Of a stretch of 64,000 nucleotides of DNA, positions 35,865-44,446 are shown in pieces. Positions within the stretch are counted from its first letter, which is position 1, and the number at the start of each line of letters is the position of its first letter. The translations under genes were made by a program, and so were the position numbers. Source of the DNA: Myxococcus stipitatus (GTDB lineage Bacteria > Myxococcota > Myxococcia > Myxococcales > Myxococcaceae); assembly GCF_021412625.1 (NCBI RefSeq), contig NZ_JAKCFI010000013.1:1-64000 (forward strand). The letters run 5' to 3'. The notes under the pieces are model-generated. The model did no database searches and was not told the DNA's origin. It saw only the letters and a list, made by a program, of their open reading frames with translations.

Positions 35865-38117
35865 ATGAGCCAGCCAGTGACGTTGACGCGTCGTACCTTC
35901 CTCGAGGGGCTCAACCTGTCGGTGGGCGGCCTGGCCCTGGGGCTGGGGCCCACGCTGACGGAGGCGGAGGCCCGCGCGAAGGCCGCGCCCGCCGTGCTAC
36001 AGCCCAACGTCTTCGTCCATGTGGCGACGGATGGGGTGGTCACCATCGTCTGCGCCCGCTCGGAGATGGGGCAGGGGGTGCGCAGCTCGCTGCCGGTGCT
36101 CGTCGCGGACGAGCTGGGCGCGGACATGGCCCGGGTGCGGGTGCTCCAGGCGGATGGCGACAAGGTCTACGGCGACCAGAACACGGATGGCTCGAGCAGC
36201 GTCCGAGGTGTCTACGACGACGTGCGCCGCACCGGCGCCACCGCGCGCGTCATGCTCGTCACCGCGGCGGCGAACCGCTGGAAGGTGAAGCCCTCCGAGT
36301 GCGAGGCGCGTGACCACGCGGTGTTCCGCCGGGGCACCCAGGAGTCCATTGGCTTCGGGGAGCTGGTGCGCGACGCGGCGAGGTTGCCGGTGCCCCGGGC
36401 GGAGGACGTCCCGCTGCGCCCGCGCGCGGAGCTGCGCAACGTGGGTGGGGACCTGCCGCTGCTGGATGGTCCCTCCTTCGTCAACGGCACGGCCGTCTTC
36501 GGCGCGGACATCACGCTGGAGGGGATGCTCGTCGCGGTGGTGGCCCGCCCCGCCGTCGTCGGAGGCCGGGTGGCGCGCTTCGACGCGACGCGCGCGCTCG
36601 CGGTGCCGGGCGTGAAGCACGTGGTGGAGATTCCGGCGCCGAAGGCGCCCTACCTGTTCCAGTCCTGGGGCGGCGTGGCGGTGCTGGCGGACAACACCTG
36701 GGCGGCGATGCGCGGGCGCGAGGCGCTGGACATCACCTGGGAGGACGGCGGGAACGACACCTACGACTCGGCGGCGTTCCGCGAGACGTTGCTGGCGTCC
36801 GTGCGCAAGCCGGGCGAGGCGTTCCGCCAGGTCGGCGACGTGGACGCGGCGTTCGCGAAGGCCGCGCGGGTGGTGGAGGCGGAGTACTGCACGCCGCACC
36901 TGCCGCACGCGCCCATGGAGCCGCCAGTGGCGCTGGCCTGGGTGAAGGACGACTCCTGCGAGGTCTGGGCGCCCACCCAGCACCCGCAGGCGGCGCGCGC
37001 GGAGGCCGCGCAGGTGGCGGGGCTGCCCGAGGAGAAGGTGGCGGTGCACGTCACGCTCCTGGGCGGTGGCTTCGGTCGCAAGTCGAAGGCGGACTTCGTC
37101 GGGGAGGCCGTGTACCTGTCGAAGCAGGTGAAGGCCCCGGTGCGCGTGCAGTGGACGCGCGAGGACGACATCCGCCACGACTACTACCACACGACCGCGG
37201 CCCAGCGGCTCAGCGCCGCGCTGGACGCGCAGGGCCGGCCCACCGCGTGGCTGCATCGCACGGCGTTCCCCTCCATCCGCTCGACGTTCTCCAACGACGT
37301 GACGGGGCCGGCGTTCCGCGACCTGAACCAGGGCGTGCTCGACCTGGCGCTGGCCATCCCCAACGTCCGCGCGGAGGCGTGCCAGGCGCTGGCGCACGTG
37401 CGCATCGGCTGGCTGCGCTCGGTCTACAACATCTTCCACGCGTTCTCCGTGGGCTCGTTCATGGACGAGCTGGCGCATGCCCGGGGGATGGACCCGCGCG
37501 ACAACCTGTTGGACGTGGTGGGGCCGGCGCGGCACATGTCGCTGACGGAGCTGGGCGTGCCCAAGCTGCCGAACTACGAGGCGCCGCTGGAGAAGCACCC
37601 CGTGGACGTCGGCCGCCTGCGCCGGGTCATCGAGCGCGTCACGGAGCTGTCGCGCTGGAGCGAGCGGGAGAAGGACGGTCGCGCGCTGGGGCTCGCGGCG
37701 CACCGCAGCTTCCTGAGCTACGTGGGCGTCGTCGTGTCCATGAAGAAGGACGCGGCGGGGCGCGCGCGGGTCGACGAGGCGTGGGTGGTGGTGGACGCCG
37801 GGCTCATCGTCAACGCGGACCGCGTGCGCGCGCAGATGGAGGGCTCGGTCATCTTCGGGATGAGCCTGGCGCTCCATGGCGCCATCACCATGAAGGGCGG
37901 CGCGACCCAGCAGTCGAACTTCCGCGACTTCCGGCTGGTGCGCATCGCCGAGGCGCCGCGACGCATCCACGTCGACATCGTCCAGAGCGACCAGGCGCCC
38001 GGCGGCGTCGGCGAGCCGGGCGTGCCCCCGGTGGCTCCGGCCATCGCCAACGCGCTGTTCGCCCTCACGGGCACGCGCGTGCGGGACCTGCCCATCATCC
38101 GCTCGCATCCGGTGTGA
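35865..38117 (+). CDS. Tat-exported molybdenum hydroxylase large subunit (isoquinoline 1-oxidoreductase/aldehyde dehydrogenase-like)
   Basis: 750-aa catalytic subunit carrying a twin-arginine signal (TRRTFLEG, residues 8-15, then LSVGGLALGLG). Molybdopterin-binding features include SEMGQGVRSSLPVL, GGGFGRKSKADF, PHLPHAPMEPP and a C-terminal GVGEPGVPPVAPAIANA containing the catalytic glutamate (E717). IorB-like enzymes lack FAD, work with a separate 2Fe-2S subunit and hydroxylate N-heterocycles or oxidise aldehydes. The real substrate is not deducible. It is the last gene of the cytochrome/2Fe-2S/Mo operon and is followed by a hairpin terminator. Accessory (XdhC-like) genes are not in the window. 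Confidence 0.92.
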   Translation: MSQPVTLTRRTFLEGLNLSVGGLALGLGPTLTEAEARAKAAPAVLQPNVFVHVATDGVVTIVCARSEMGQGVRSSLPVLVADELGADMARVRVLQADGDKVYGDQNTDGSSSVRGVYDDVRRTGATARVMLVTAAANRWKVKPSECEARDHAVFRRGTQESIGFGELVRDAARLPVPRAEDVPLRPRAELRNVGGDLPLLDGPSFVNGTAVFGADITLEGMLVAVVARPAVVGGRVARFDATRALAVPGVKHVVEIPAPKAPYLFQSWGGVAVLADNTWAAMRGREALDITWEDGGNDTYDSAAFRETLLASVRKPGEAFRQVGDVDAAFAKAARVVEAEYCTPHLPHAPMEPPVALAWVKDDSCEVWAPTQHPQAARAEAAQVAGLPEEKVAVHVTLLGGGFGRKSKADFVGEAVYLSKQVKAPVRVQWTREDDIRHDYYHTTAAQRLSAALDAQGRPTAWLHRTAFPSIRSTFSNDVTGPAFRDLNQGVLDLALAIPNVRAEACQALAHVRIGWLRSVYNIFHAFSVGSFMDELAHARGMDPRDNLLDVVGPARHMSLTELGVPKLPNYEAPLEKHPVDVGRLRRVIERVTELSRWSEREKDGRALGLAAHRSFLSYVGVVVSMKKDAAGRARVDEAWVVVDAGLIVNADRVRAQMEGSVIFGMSLALHGAITMKGGATQQSNFRDFRLVRIAEAPRRIHVDIVQSDQAPGGVGEPGVPPVAPAIANALFALTGTRVRDLPIIRSHPV

Positions 38118-38129
38118 GGAGGGCACCAA

Positions 38130-38166
38130 CCCCGAGGAAGTGAACGGTCTGCTCCCTTCCTCGGGG
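38130..38166. terminator. Hairpin terminator after the hydroxylase operon
   Basis: A perfect 11-bp inverted repeat, CCCCGAGGAAG/CTTCCTCGGGG, with a 15-nt loop is followed by GATTGTTGG. It lies between the hydroxylase gene and the convergent RCC1 gene and could serve both. Confidence 0.65.
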
Positions 38167-38235
38167 GATTGTTGGAGTCCACGCCGCTCCCGCCTCGACG
38201 CTACCCCATGGAGGACGGCAGGGGGCGAACGCCTT

Positions 38236-41166
38236 TCAGAGCAGGAGCGAGGGCGTCGCCGTCAGGCCGCTCGTCGGCAGGCCGCTCCCGAACTGGCCGT
38301 CGTCATTGTAGCCCCAGACCCAGACGGTGCCGTCCTGCAGCAGGCCCACGAAGTGTTCAGCTCCGACAGCCACGCTTCGCCCATTGCCCAATGCGCCGAC
38401 TTGCACTGGGACGTTGGTTGTCTGGCCTTGGCCTCCGAACAGGCCCCAGGTCCAGAAGGTGCCGTTGGTCAGCACCGCCGCGGATTGGTCGGCGCCGGCC
38501 GCCACGGCCTTCACTCCGCTCAGCCCCTGGACCTGCACGGGCCAGGGCGTGCCATCGAAGGAGCCATTTCCCAATTGACCATTGCTGTTGGCGCCCCACG
38601 CCCACACGCTCCCGTCATCACGAAGCGCCAGCGTGTGGTAGTACCCCGCCGCCACGGCCTGTACCCCGGTCAGGTCTTGGACAGGGGCCGCGTACAGGCG
38701 CTTGTAGGGGTCTCCGCCGCCCAGCTGTCCGGTGCTGTTATCGCCCCAGGCCCAGGCCCTGGGGTCGAACTCGCGGATGCCCAGGGAGTGGCTCGCGCCG
38801 GCCGCGATGGCCACCGAACTCAACATCCCGTTCACGGGAACAGGGGTGAGTCTCGAATCGATGGTGGCGTCCCCCAGCTGGCCGAACCAGTTGTACCCCC
38901 AGGCCCGGATGAGGCCGTCGGAGTGCAGCGCCAGCGAATGGAGATGCCCCGCTGCCACGGTCACCGCGCCGCCAGGACCTTGGACTTGAACAGGCGCGAG
39001 CCGGTTGGTGGTGGTGCCGTCGCCCAGCTGCCCCGTGCTGTTATCGCCCCAGGCCCAGAGGGTGCCGTCGGCGCGGACGGCGAGCGAGTGGATGGCGCCC
39101 GTGGAGATGGCAACGACGTTGGTCAGTCCTTGCACCTGCGTGAGCGTGGAGGTCGCCGAGATGGAGCCGGTCCCCAACTGTCCATGGTCGTTCTTCCCCC
39201 ACCCCCAGACTGTGCCGTCATTGCGCAGCGCAAGTGAGTGGGAATTGTTCGCGGTGACCGCCTTCACGTTGCTCAGGCCCTCGACCTTCATCGGAGTGAG
39301 TCGCTGCCGGAAGGTCCCATCCGCGCGCTGCCCGAATCCGTTGTTCCCCCAGGCTCGCGCGGTCCCGTCGGAGCGCAGCGCCAGCGAGTGGACTCCTCCC
39401 GCTGAGACGGTCAGCACCTGGGTCAGTCCTTGGACCTGCACCGGGCTGGAGCGGGCACTCGTGGTGCCATCTCCCAACTGGCCCACGTCGTTGTTTCCCC
39501 AGGCCGACACGGTGCCATTGGCATGCACCGCCAACGCGTGGTCGTAGAAGCCCGCGGAGACGGCCTTCACGTCATTCAGCCCTGGCACCTGCTTCGGCGA
39601 CGCTTCGTTTGTCGTGGTGCCGTTCCCCAGTTGCCCCTGGGCATTGTTCCCCCAGGCCCACACCGTGCCATTCGAGAGGACGGCCAGGGAGAATGCGTTG
39701 CCTCCATCCACGGCCACGATGTCGCTCACTCCGGGGACCTGCACCGGCAGCAGACGATTGGTCGTGCTGCCATCCCCCAACTGCCCGGAGTTGTTCATGC
39801 CCCAAGCGAACAGGACGCCGTCGTCGCGCAAGGCCAGGGAGTGGGCGAATCCGGCGGACACGGCCACGATTCGGCTCAGTCCCTGCACCGGCAACGGCGT
39901 GGAGCGCCCGAACCAGGTATTGCCATCCCCCAACTGACCCGAGCTGTTCGCTCCCCAGGCCCAGACGGTGCCGTCATCGCGCAGCGCCAGTGAGTGCGCG
40001 CCGCCAGTGGCGACCGCGACGACTCCGGTCAGGCCTGGCACCTGCACCGGCGTGTTGCTTCCGGTGTAGCTCCCGTTCCCCAGCTGACCGTCGGAATTGT
40101 CGCCCCAAGCCCAGACCCGGCCGTTCGAATCCACCGCCAGGGCGTGCGAGGTACCCGGAGCCACGGTCACGATTCCACTCAGCCCTGGCACCTGCTCCGG
40201 GAGGTACCGATTCAGAGGAACGGAGCCATCGCCCGTCGGCCCCGCGCCCGAGAGCCAGACCGTGCCATCCAGGCGGCGCACCAGGGAGAAACTCCCGCCG
40301 GCCACGAGTTCGGCGCGGTCCGCCACCGTCACGGTCCGAATCGGGGTGTAGTCGGAGTAGGCCCCGTTGGGCGTCAGTCTGCCCCTGGACCGGTACTCGT
40401 AGGTCCCGGCGCTGACGGGAGGGAGCCTGAAGCTGGACAGGTTCGTGCGCTGGACCACGGTCCAGGCTAGGGTGCCCTGCTTTCGATACTCGAAGACGTG
40501 CTCGGGGCTGTCGCCCAACGCGGGTGGATGGCAATTGGGGCAGGGGAGGGGCTCCGTGGACACGGTCAACATCCTCGAGCCAGAAGGCGAGACACTGGCG
40601 AGGTATGGATAGACCTTGTAGGTGTTGGGCGTCAGGGAGGTCGTATTCGCCACGGACGTGGCCAGGGGCCATTCGTCGCAATCCGTTGCGAGACGGTAGT
40701 TGGTGGTCAGGTTGGCGGCGGTGCAGTAATTCACGCCGGCCATGCTGGCCGAATATTCGACCCGGTATCGGGTCATCGCGATGCCCGAGCCGGGATGTGT
40801 GAAGGTCTCGAGCTGCGTCACGGAGAGGGGGACATTCTGGTTCGCGCCGCTGTCGAATCTCACCCTTCCGTAACTGCTGCTGGACGTGGCATCGACGGCA
40901 ATGCCAGAGGGGATGTCGTGCGTCCAGGAGACGCGGATGGTGCTGGGCTGCGGAGCGCCCGCGCCACAGGCTGAATAGTCGAGCGTAAACCCCTGATAGA
41001 CGATGCCGTGGTTGTCGATGTAGTCGTCGCTGCAGCCGACATAATCCAATGCGGCCTTGGAACCGGTTGTCGGACTGCCAGCCGCCACGGGCTCCTGATT
41101 GCCGCACCCGGTCGCGGTGATGACAAGCAGATGGCACACAGCGAGAAGCAAGGCGGAAACTCTCAT
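38236..41166 (-). CDS. RCC1-repeat lipoprotein, 14 repeats
   Basis: 976 aa from ATG 41166, which has a clear AGGAGG nine bases upstream; the longer upstream frame is not used. The signal peptide ALLLAVCHLLVITATGC ends in a lipobox-like cysteine (Cys21). Residues about 30-410 are mixed beta domains with FN3/Ig-like features (a CPNCHPP motif lies near 210). The C-terminal ~560 residues are RCC1/ATS1-type repeats with core GTVWAWGxNSxGQLGDG...PVQVPGLxxVxAVxAGxxHSLAL. I count 14 units, two of them degenerate, enough for two seven-bladed propellers. No catalytic site is seen; surface binding is the likely role. Base composition is lower in GC than the neighbouring hydroxylase genes. Confidence 0.9.
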   Translation of the reverse strand: MRVSALLLAVCHLLVITATGCGNQEPVAAGSPTTGSKAALDYVGCSDDYIDNHGIVYQGFTLDYSACGAGAPQPSTIRVSWTHDIPSGIAVDATSSSSYGRVRFDSGANQNVPLSVTQLETFTHPGSGIAMTRYRVEYSASMAGVNYCTAANLTTNYRLATDCDEWPLATSVANTTSLTPNTYKVYPYLASVSPSGSRMLTVSTEPLPCPNCHPPALGDSPEHVFEYRKQGTLAWTVVQRTNLSSFRLPPVSAGTYEYRSRGRLTPNGAYSDYTPIRTVTVADRAELVAGGSFSLVRRLDGTVWLSGAGPTGDGSVPLNRYLPEQVPGLSGIVTVAPGTSHALAVDSNGRVWAWGDNSDGQLGNGSYTGSNTPVQVPGLTGVVAVATGGAHSLALRDDGTVWAWGANSSGQLGDGNTWFGRSTPLPVQGLSRIVAVSAGFAHSLALRDDGVLFAWGMNNSGQLGDGSTTNRLLPVQVPGVSDIVAVDGGNAFSLAVLSNGTVWAWGNNAQGQLGNGTTTNEASPKQVPGLNDVKAVSAGFYDHALAVHANGTVSAWGNNDVGQLGDGTTSARSSPVQVQGLTQVLTVSAGGVHSLALRSDGTARAWGNNGFGQRADGTFRQRLTPMKVEGLSNVKAVTANNSHSLALRNDGTVWGWGKNDHGQLGTGSISATSTLTQVQGLTNVVAISTGAIHSLAVRADGTLWAWGDNSTGQLGDGTTTNRLAPVQVQGPGGAVTVAAGHLHSLALHSDGLIRAWGYNWFGQLGDATIDSRLTPVPVNGMLSSVAIAAGASHSLGIREFDPRAWAWGDNSTGQLGGGDPYKRLYAAPVQDLTGVQAVAAGYYHTLALRDDGSVWAWGANSNGQLGNGSFDGTPWPVQVQGLSGVKAVAAGADQSAAVLTNGTFWTWGLFGGQGQTTNVPVQVGALGNGRSVAVGAEHFVGLLQDGTVWVWGYNDDGQFGSGLPTSGLTATPSLLL

Positions 41167-41513
41167 TGCAACGGGCCTCCTGGTGGATGTGCTTCGCTGT
41201 CGATGACTCCCGACCTGCTCCGGACGGAGAGGGAAGACAATGTTGGTATATCTCGTTTTTCTTAGTTTGTGATGATGAGGCCGTCCTCGCGGATGGCGGC
41301 GTGGAGCGCGCCGTGGTGGAGGCTGACCGCCTGACGGGGCTCTACTCGCGGCTCGTCGCCGAGGAGCCTCCGCGCGAGCTGTGTATCCTGGTGGACCTGA
41401 CCTCGAGGGAGTCGTCCATGCGGGCTCCGCACCCGGGGGGAGGTCCTCGCTCGTCCGGCCCTGATGGACCGGACCCTTTCGTCCTGATGACGCCGGGGCC
41501 GCGGTGCGCGGCG
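41167..41513. other. Intergenic region with RCC1 promoter and an unexplained open frame
   Basis: Bases 41230-41285 are AT-rich (for example GAAAAACGAGATATACC on the minus strand) and probably hold the RCC1-gene promoter. On the plus strand 41265-41510 reads as a coherent-looking frame (ADGGVERAVVEADRLTGLYS, RELCILVDLTSRESSM) with no good start or ribosome binding site. It could be the remnant of a gene. No family was recognised. Confidence 0.3.
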
Positions 41514-42221
41514 CTAGGAGCGGCGTTGGGGCTGGGTCGCGAAGAAGGGCTTCGCCGCGTCGTCGGCGGCCTTGCGGTACTCGGGGATGCGGCTCCGGTC
41601 CGCCGCGGCGAGCGCCTCCTTCAGCCGTGGCGCGTCGAAATCCCGCGTGTAGCAGGGCGTGCCCGGCTGCTGGCGCCAGGAGCCCTCGATGTCTCCCGCG
41701 TCGACCGGGTCGAAGCCGAGCTCGTCGATGAGGCGCATGACCTTCGCCTTGGCGGGAGGAGCCCCGGCGACGGGGAGCGCGATGCGGCCTGGCGCGCCCT
41801 GGGGCTGGCTCTTCTCGGCGAGGGACTTGGCGTAGATGTTGTTGAACGCCTTGACCACCGGCCTCCCGAGCTGCTGGCTGACCCAGGCGCTCTCGGTCTG
41901 CCCCCCTTCGAGCGCGGAGATGACGCCATCGCGGCTCGGGTAGTAGTTGCCGGTATCGATGACGACCACGTCGGCGGGCACGCCCTCGAAGAGGTCCTTC
42001 GGCAGATCCATCACCGCGCGCTGCGGGATGGTGACGACCACGAGCTCGCCGCTCCGCGCCGCCTGGGCCACCGTGACGGGCGTGGCTCCGATTTCGGCCG
42101 CGAGTTCGCGGAGCGTGTCCGGGCCACGCGAGTTCGCGAGGGAGACCTCGTGGCCCAGCTTCACCCACTTCCGCGCCAGCGTGGCGCCGATGTTGCCCGC
42201 GCCGATGATGCCAATCTTCAT
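41514..42221 (-). CDS. NADPH-dependent F420 reductase-like (NAD(P)-binding) protein
   Basis: 235 aa from ATG 42221, preceded by GGGAGG. A Rossmann fold begins at residue 2 (IGIIGAGNIGATLARKW), with LANSRGP after strand 2, as in the F420-dependent NADP reductase/pyrroline-5-carboxylate reductase-like fold (NADP_Rossmann F420-binding family). VVKAFNNIYAKSL and VAGAPPAKAKVMRLIDELGF are also family-typical. Such proteins in bacteria that lack F420 are oxidoreductases of unknown substrate. The gene is monocistronic: the RCC1 gene follows 347 bp later on the same strand, and the IS630 remnant lies upstream. Confidence 0.85.
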   Translation of the reverse strand: MKIGIIGAGNIGATLARKWVKLGHEVSLANSRGPDTLRELAAEIGATPVTVAQAARSGELVVVTIPQRAVMDLPKDLFEGVPADVVVIDTGNYYPSRDGVISALEGGQTESAWVSQQLGRPVVKAFNNIYAKSLAEKSQPQGAPGRIALPVAGAPPAKAKVMRLIDELGFDPVDAGDIEGSWRQQPGTPCYTRDFDAPRLKEALAAADRSRIPEYRKAADDAAKPFFATQPQRRS

Positions 42222-42422
42222 GTGTGCCTCCCGTGGAAGGGAGCCGGCGATGCGTGCTCCCGGCCGATTGGGCACGCCTGGTAACCTCCTCAGCCGGCGC
42301 CTGCCCGATGAAATGGAGGTCGCCGAGCGTTTGTCGCCTCCTGCGCGTGACTGCTCCGTGGCCCCGGTCGAAACCAGACTGTCGCGAAGGTCGCTAACCC
42401 AACGAACATGATTTTCGAACGG

Positions 42423-42443
42423 CCTCAGGCGATGCGCCTGAGG
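42423..42443 (-). terminator. Perfect hairpin at the 3' end of the IS630 remnant
   Basis: CCTCAGGCG-ATG-CGCCTGAGG, a 9-bp stem with a 3-nt loop, covers the transposase stop codon. It is followed on the minus strand by AT-richer sequence. It may be a terminator or part of the element end. Confidence 0.4.
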
Positions 42444-42780
42444 TCGGTGCGGCGCAGGGATGGACTGACGGAGCCGTGGCGATTGCGCGCGGTAAGGTAG
42501 GCATGCACTCGGACCATGAGTCGGGCCAGGGTGCGGCAGCGATGATTGGGGGTGGCATTGGCGTGCGGGTCGAGCCACACCCTCTCGAGTGGACCGAGGC
42601 GTTGTCGAGGACGAGGTGGAGGCGGGGCGCCCGTCGGTATTCACCCGCCAGGCGCCAGAGCCGTTGGATGAAGAGGGAGCTCGCCATGGACTCGCCCTCC
42701 ACCCACGTCAGTTTCCCTGGCCGGACATTGAGCGCTCCAGTCAGGTGGCGCTTCTGGTTGTTGCCAGGCGTCACCACCAC
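42425..42780 (-). mobile_element. IS630-family transposase remnant with internal deletion
   Basis: From 42780 downward the minus strand encodes GNNQKRHLTGALNVRPGKL, then a helical stretch and LHLVLDNASVHSRG, the second catalytic block (D of DNxxxH) of IS630/Tc1-type DDE transposases. At the VHS codons the sequence jumps into another frame and reads LERVWLDPHANATPNHRC, CRTLARLMVRVHAYLTARNR and a TGA at 42425-42427. This is the normal C-terminal block after the third acidic residue (PxERVW...H.NxTxNHRCRT). About 20-30 codons between the blocks, including the usual FLPPYxPxLNP, are missing. The N-terminal half is absent or frameshifted, so the element is dead. Terminal inverted repeats and TA target duplications were not found. 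Confidence 0.75.
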
Positions 42781-42830
42781 CTGTCGCTGCCCACCGCAGC
42801 AACGCCTGTCGCGGCTTCCTCTTCAACCAC

Positions 42831-43467
42831 TGCCTACCTTTGCCCTCGGGCAGGGCCTTCTCGCTTTCCTGAAGGTCTCCCGTTCGGCGGCCGGGCGGCG
42901 GCTGCTCGCCGCGCCAGCGTCATCGCCATGTTGGTGGAGCTTCGTACGAGGCGCTCGTGGAAGAGGCTCGCAAGCCCATCAAGTCGTTCCTCGGGATCCG
43001 CAAAGTAGGAGCCGCGATAGGCTCGTGCTCCTCCGGCGGGGCGCCGGGACCTTCACAGGGCCCAGAACAAATGGGCTTGCTCCACTGGCACGGTGGACCG
43101 ATGCCCATGCCCGCGGCCTTGTCCTCCCCAGACGTCGACGTCTCGGTTGGTTTCACCGAGGAGCTTCCCTCTTTCCCGCTCGTCCCTGTTCGCCGACTAC
43201 ACACTCATACGGACACGACCGAATGGAGGCAATCACTCCTGTTGTCGGTGCTCGATGCCGCTTCGGTCATCGCGATGCTGACGTTTGCCTTCAAGCTCCA
43301 CGGCACGCGCGTCAGGCGGCCCAGTTGGCCCCGCCGCCCGAGCCGCCGCCATGACAGCTTCCGCCTTTGTCCTGGGCTACTCGCATGTCAGCCCGCACGA
43401 CGTTCATCTCGGCGGACGGCCTGGGTAACCGCCCATCGGCTGCCGGGCCGCCGCCGTTGGTGGGGCT
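42831..43467. other. Gene-poor region beside the IS630 remnant
   Basis: About 640 bp without a convincing gene. A plus-strand frame from about 42945 (ALVEEARKPIKSFLGIRKVG, GLLHWHGGPMPMPAALSSPD, SVLDAASVIAMLTFAFKLHG) has protein-like stretches but no family match, and runs on into sequence antisense to the epimerase gene. The motif GTCATCGC(C/G)ATG occurs twice (42920 and 43269). It may be an insertion scar with decayed genes. Confidence 0.3.
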
Positions 43468-44346
43468 TCAATCCTCGCAGTAGCCAGGATGCTCGATGTC
43501 CGCCAGCAACGCCGGTCCATTGGGTGCCCATCCCAGCGCTGCCCGAGTGCGTTCGCTCGCGGCCGGCATGTCGGCCCCGGCGAAGTCCGCGAACCAGCCG
43601 AAATGCTCGCGGCCGCGTGGCTCGACCGGCACGCCCAAGCGGCGGCCGATGGCTCGAGCAATGTCGCGCATGGGGACGCCTTCTTCCGCGATCGCGTGAT
43701 AGGCGCGTTCGGTCACGCCGCTCTCCAGCGCCAATCGATACAGCCTGCCGGCATCCGACACGTGCACGGCGGGCCAGCGGTTCGACCCCTCGCCGATGTA
43801 GGCGGATACGCCCGTCTCGCGCGCCAGCCGGATCAGAATGGGAATGAAGCCGTGGTCGCCCAGGCCATGGACGGAGGGCGCCAGCCGCACCGTGGCCGTG
43901 CGGATGCCGCGCTCCGCCAGCGCGATGGCCGCGGTCTCGGAGCGGCGCGGATAGTCGGGATGAGACGAGGGCACGTCGGCCTCGGTGGCGACGCGGCCGG
44001 GCGCCAACAGCGCCACGCCGGAGGTCACCAGCAGGGGTTTGTCCGTGCCGGACAAGGCCTCGCCCAGCGCTTCGATGGCTCGCTGGTCTTGCCTGGCGTT
44101 GTCGGCGAACTTCGAGAAGTCGTGATTGAAGGCCGTGTGGATGACGGCATCGGACCTTGCCGCCGCGTCGGCCAGGGCGGCCAGGTCGTCCAGGGTGGCG
44201 CGCAGCACCTGGGCGCCGGTCTGCGCCAGCCTCGCCGCCTTGTCTTCCGAGCGCGCCAGGCCAAGCACCTGGTGCCCGGCCGCCAGCAGTTCCTGGACCA
44301 CCCGGGTGCCGACCCAGCCCGTGGCACCGGTAACGAATACGTGCAT
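43468..44346 (-). CDS. NAD-dependent epimerase/SDR-family oxidoreductase
   Basis: 292 aa from ATG 44346, with AGGAGG six bases upstream (a GTG at 44352 overlaps that element). The Rossmann motif TGATGWVGTRVVQELL is at the N terminus, with DAVIHTAF and a Tyr in the active-site region (SSHPDYPRRSETAA, resembling YxxxK-like atypical SDRs). The substrate is unknown; related proteins are annotated as NAD-dependent epimerase/dehydratase. It is divergent from an XRE/MmyB-type regulator, with an inverted repeat between them, which suggests it is the regulator's target. This pair looks more like proteobacterial regulatory pairs than like its myxobacterial neighbours, so transfer is possible. Confidence 0.88.
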   Translation of the reverse strand: MHVFVTGATGWVGTRVVQELLAAGHQVLGLARSEDKAARLAQTGAQVLRATLDDLAALADAAARSDAVIHTAFNHDFSKFADNARQDQRAIEALGEALSGTDKPLLVTSGVALLAPGRVATEADVPSSHPDYPRRSETAAIALAERGIRTATVRLAPSVHGLGDHGFIPILIRLARETGVSAYIGEGSNRWPAVHVSDAGRLYRLALESGVTERAYHAIAEEGVPMRDIARAIGRRLGVPVEPRGREHFGWFADFAGADMPAASERTRAALGWAPNGPALLADIEHPGYCED

Positions 44347-44392
44347 TCGCACCTCCTGTTTTCGTGTGGAGGCGCAGTGTGGGCGCGTTGAA

Positions 44393-44441
44393 CATCCTGT
44401 TAAAGTCGAGAGATTGTCCAGGTATAACGTTCAACAGGATG
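44393..44441. promoter_or_regulatory. Probable operator and sigma70-like promoter of the epimerase/regulator pair
   Basis: Inverted repeat CATCCTGTTAAA (44393-44404) and TTCAACAGGATG (44430-44441) flank a promoter-like pair on the plus strand: TTAAAG (44400-44405), a 17-nt spacer and TATAAC (44423-44428). The downstream arm would overlap the transcription start of the regulator gene, so binding should repress it. The divergent epimerase promoter would also be covered. The natural candidate for the binder is the XRE regulator encoded at 44447. Confidence 0.6.
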
Positions 44442-44446
44442 GGCAC

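Noticed and set aside
41166..42284. Plus-strand frame opposite the F420-reductase-like gene
   Set aside because: From 41514 on it is the antisense of a well-supported gene with its own ribosome binding site; only 41265-41510 is left open as unexplained.
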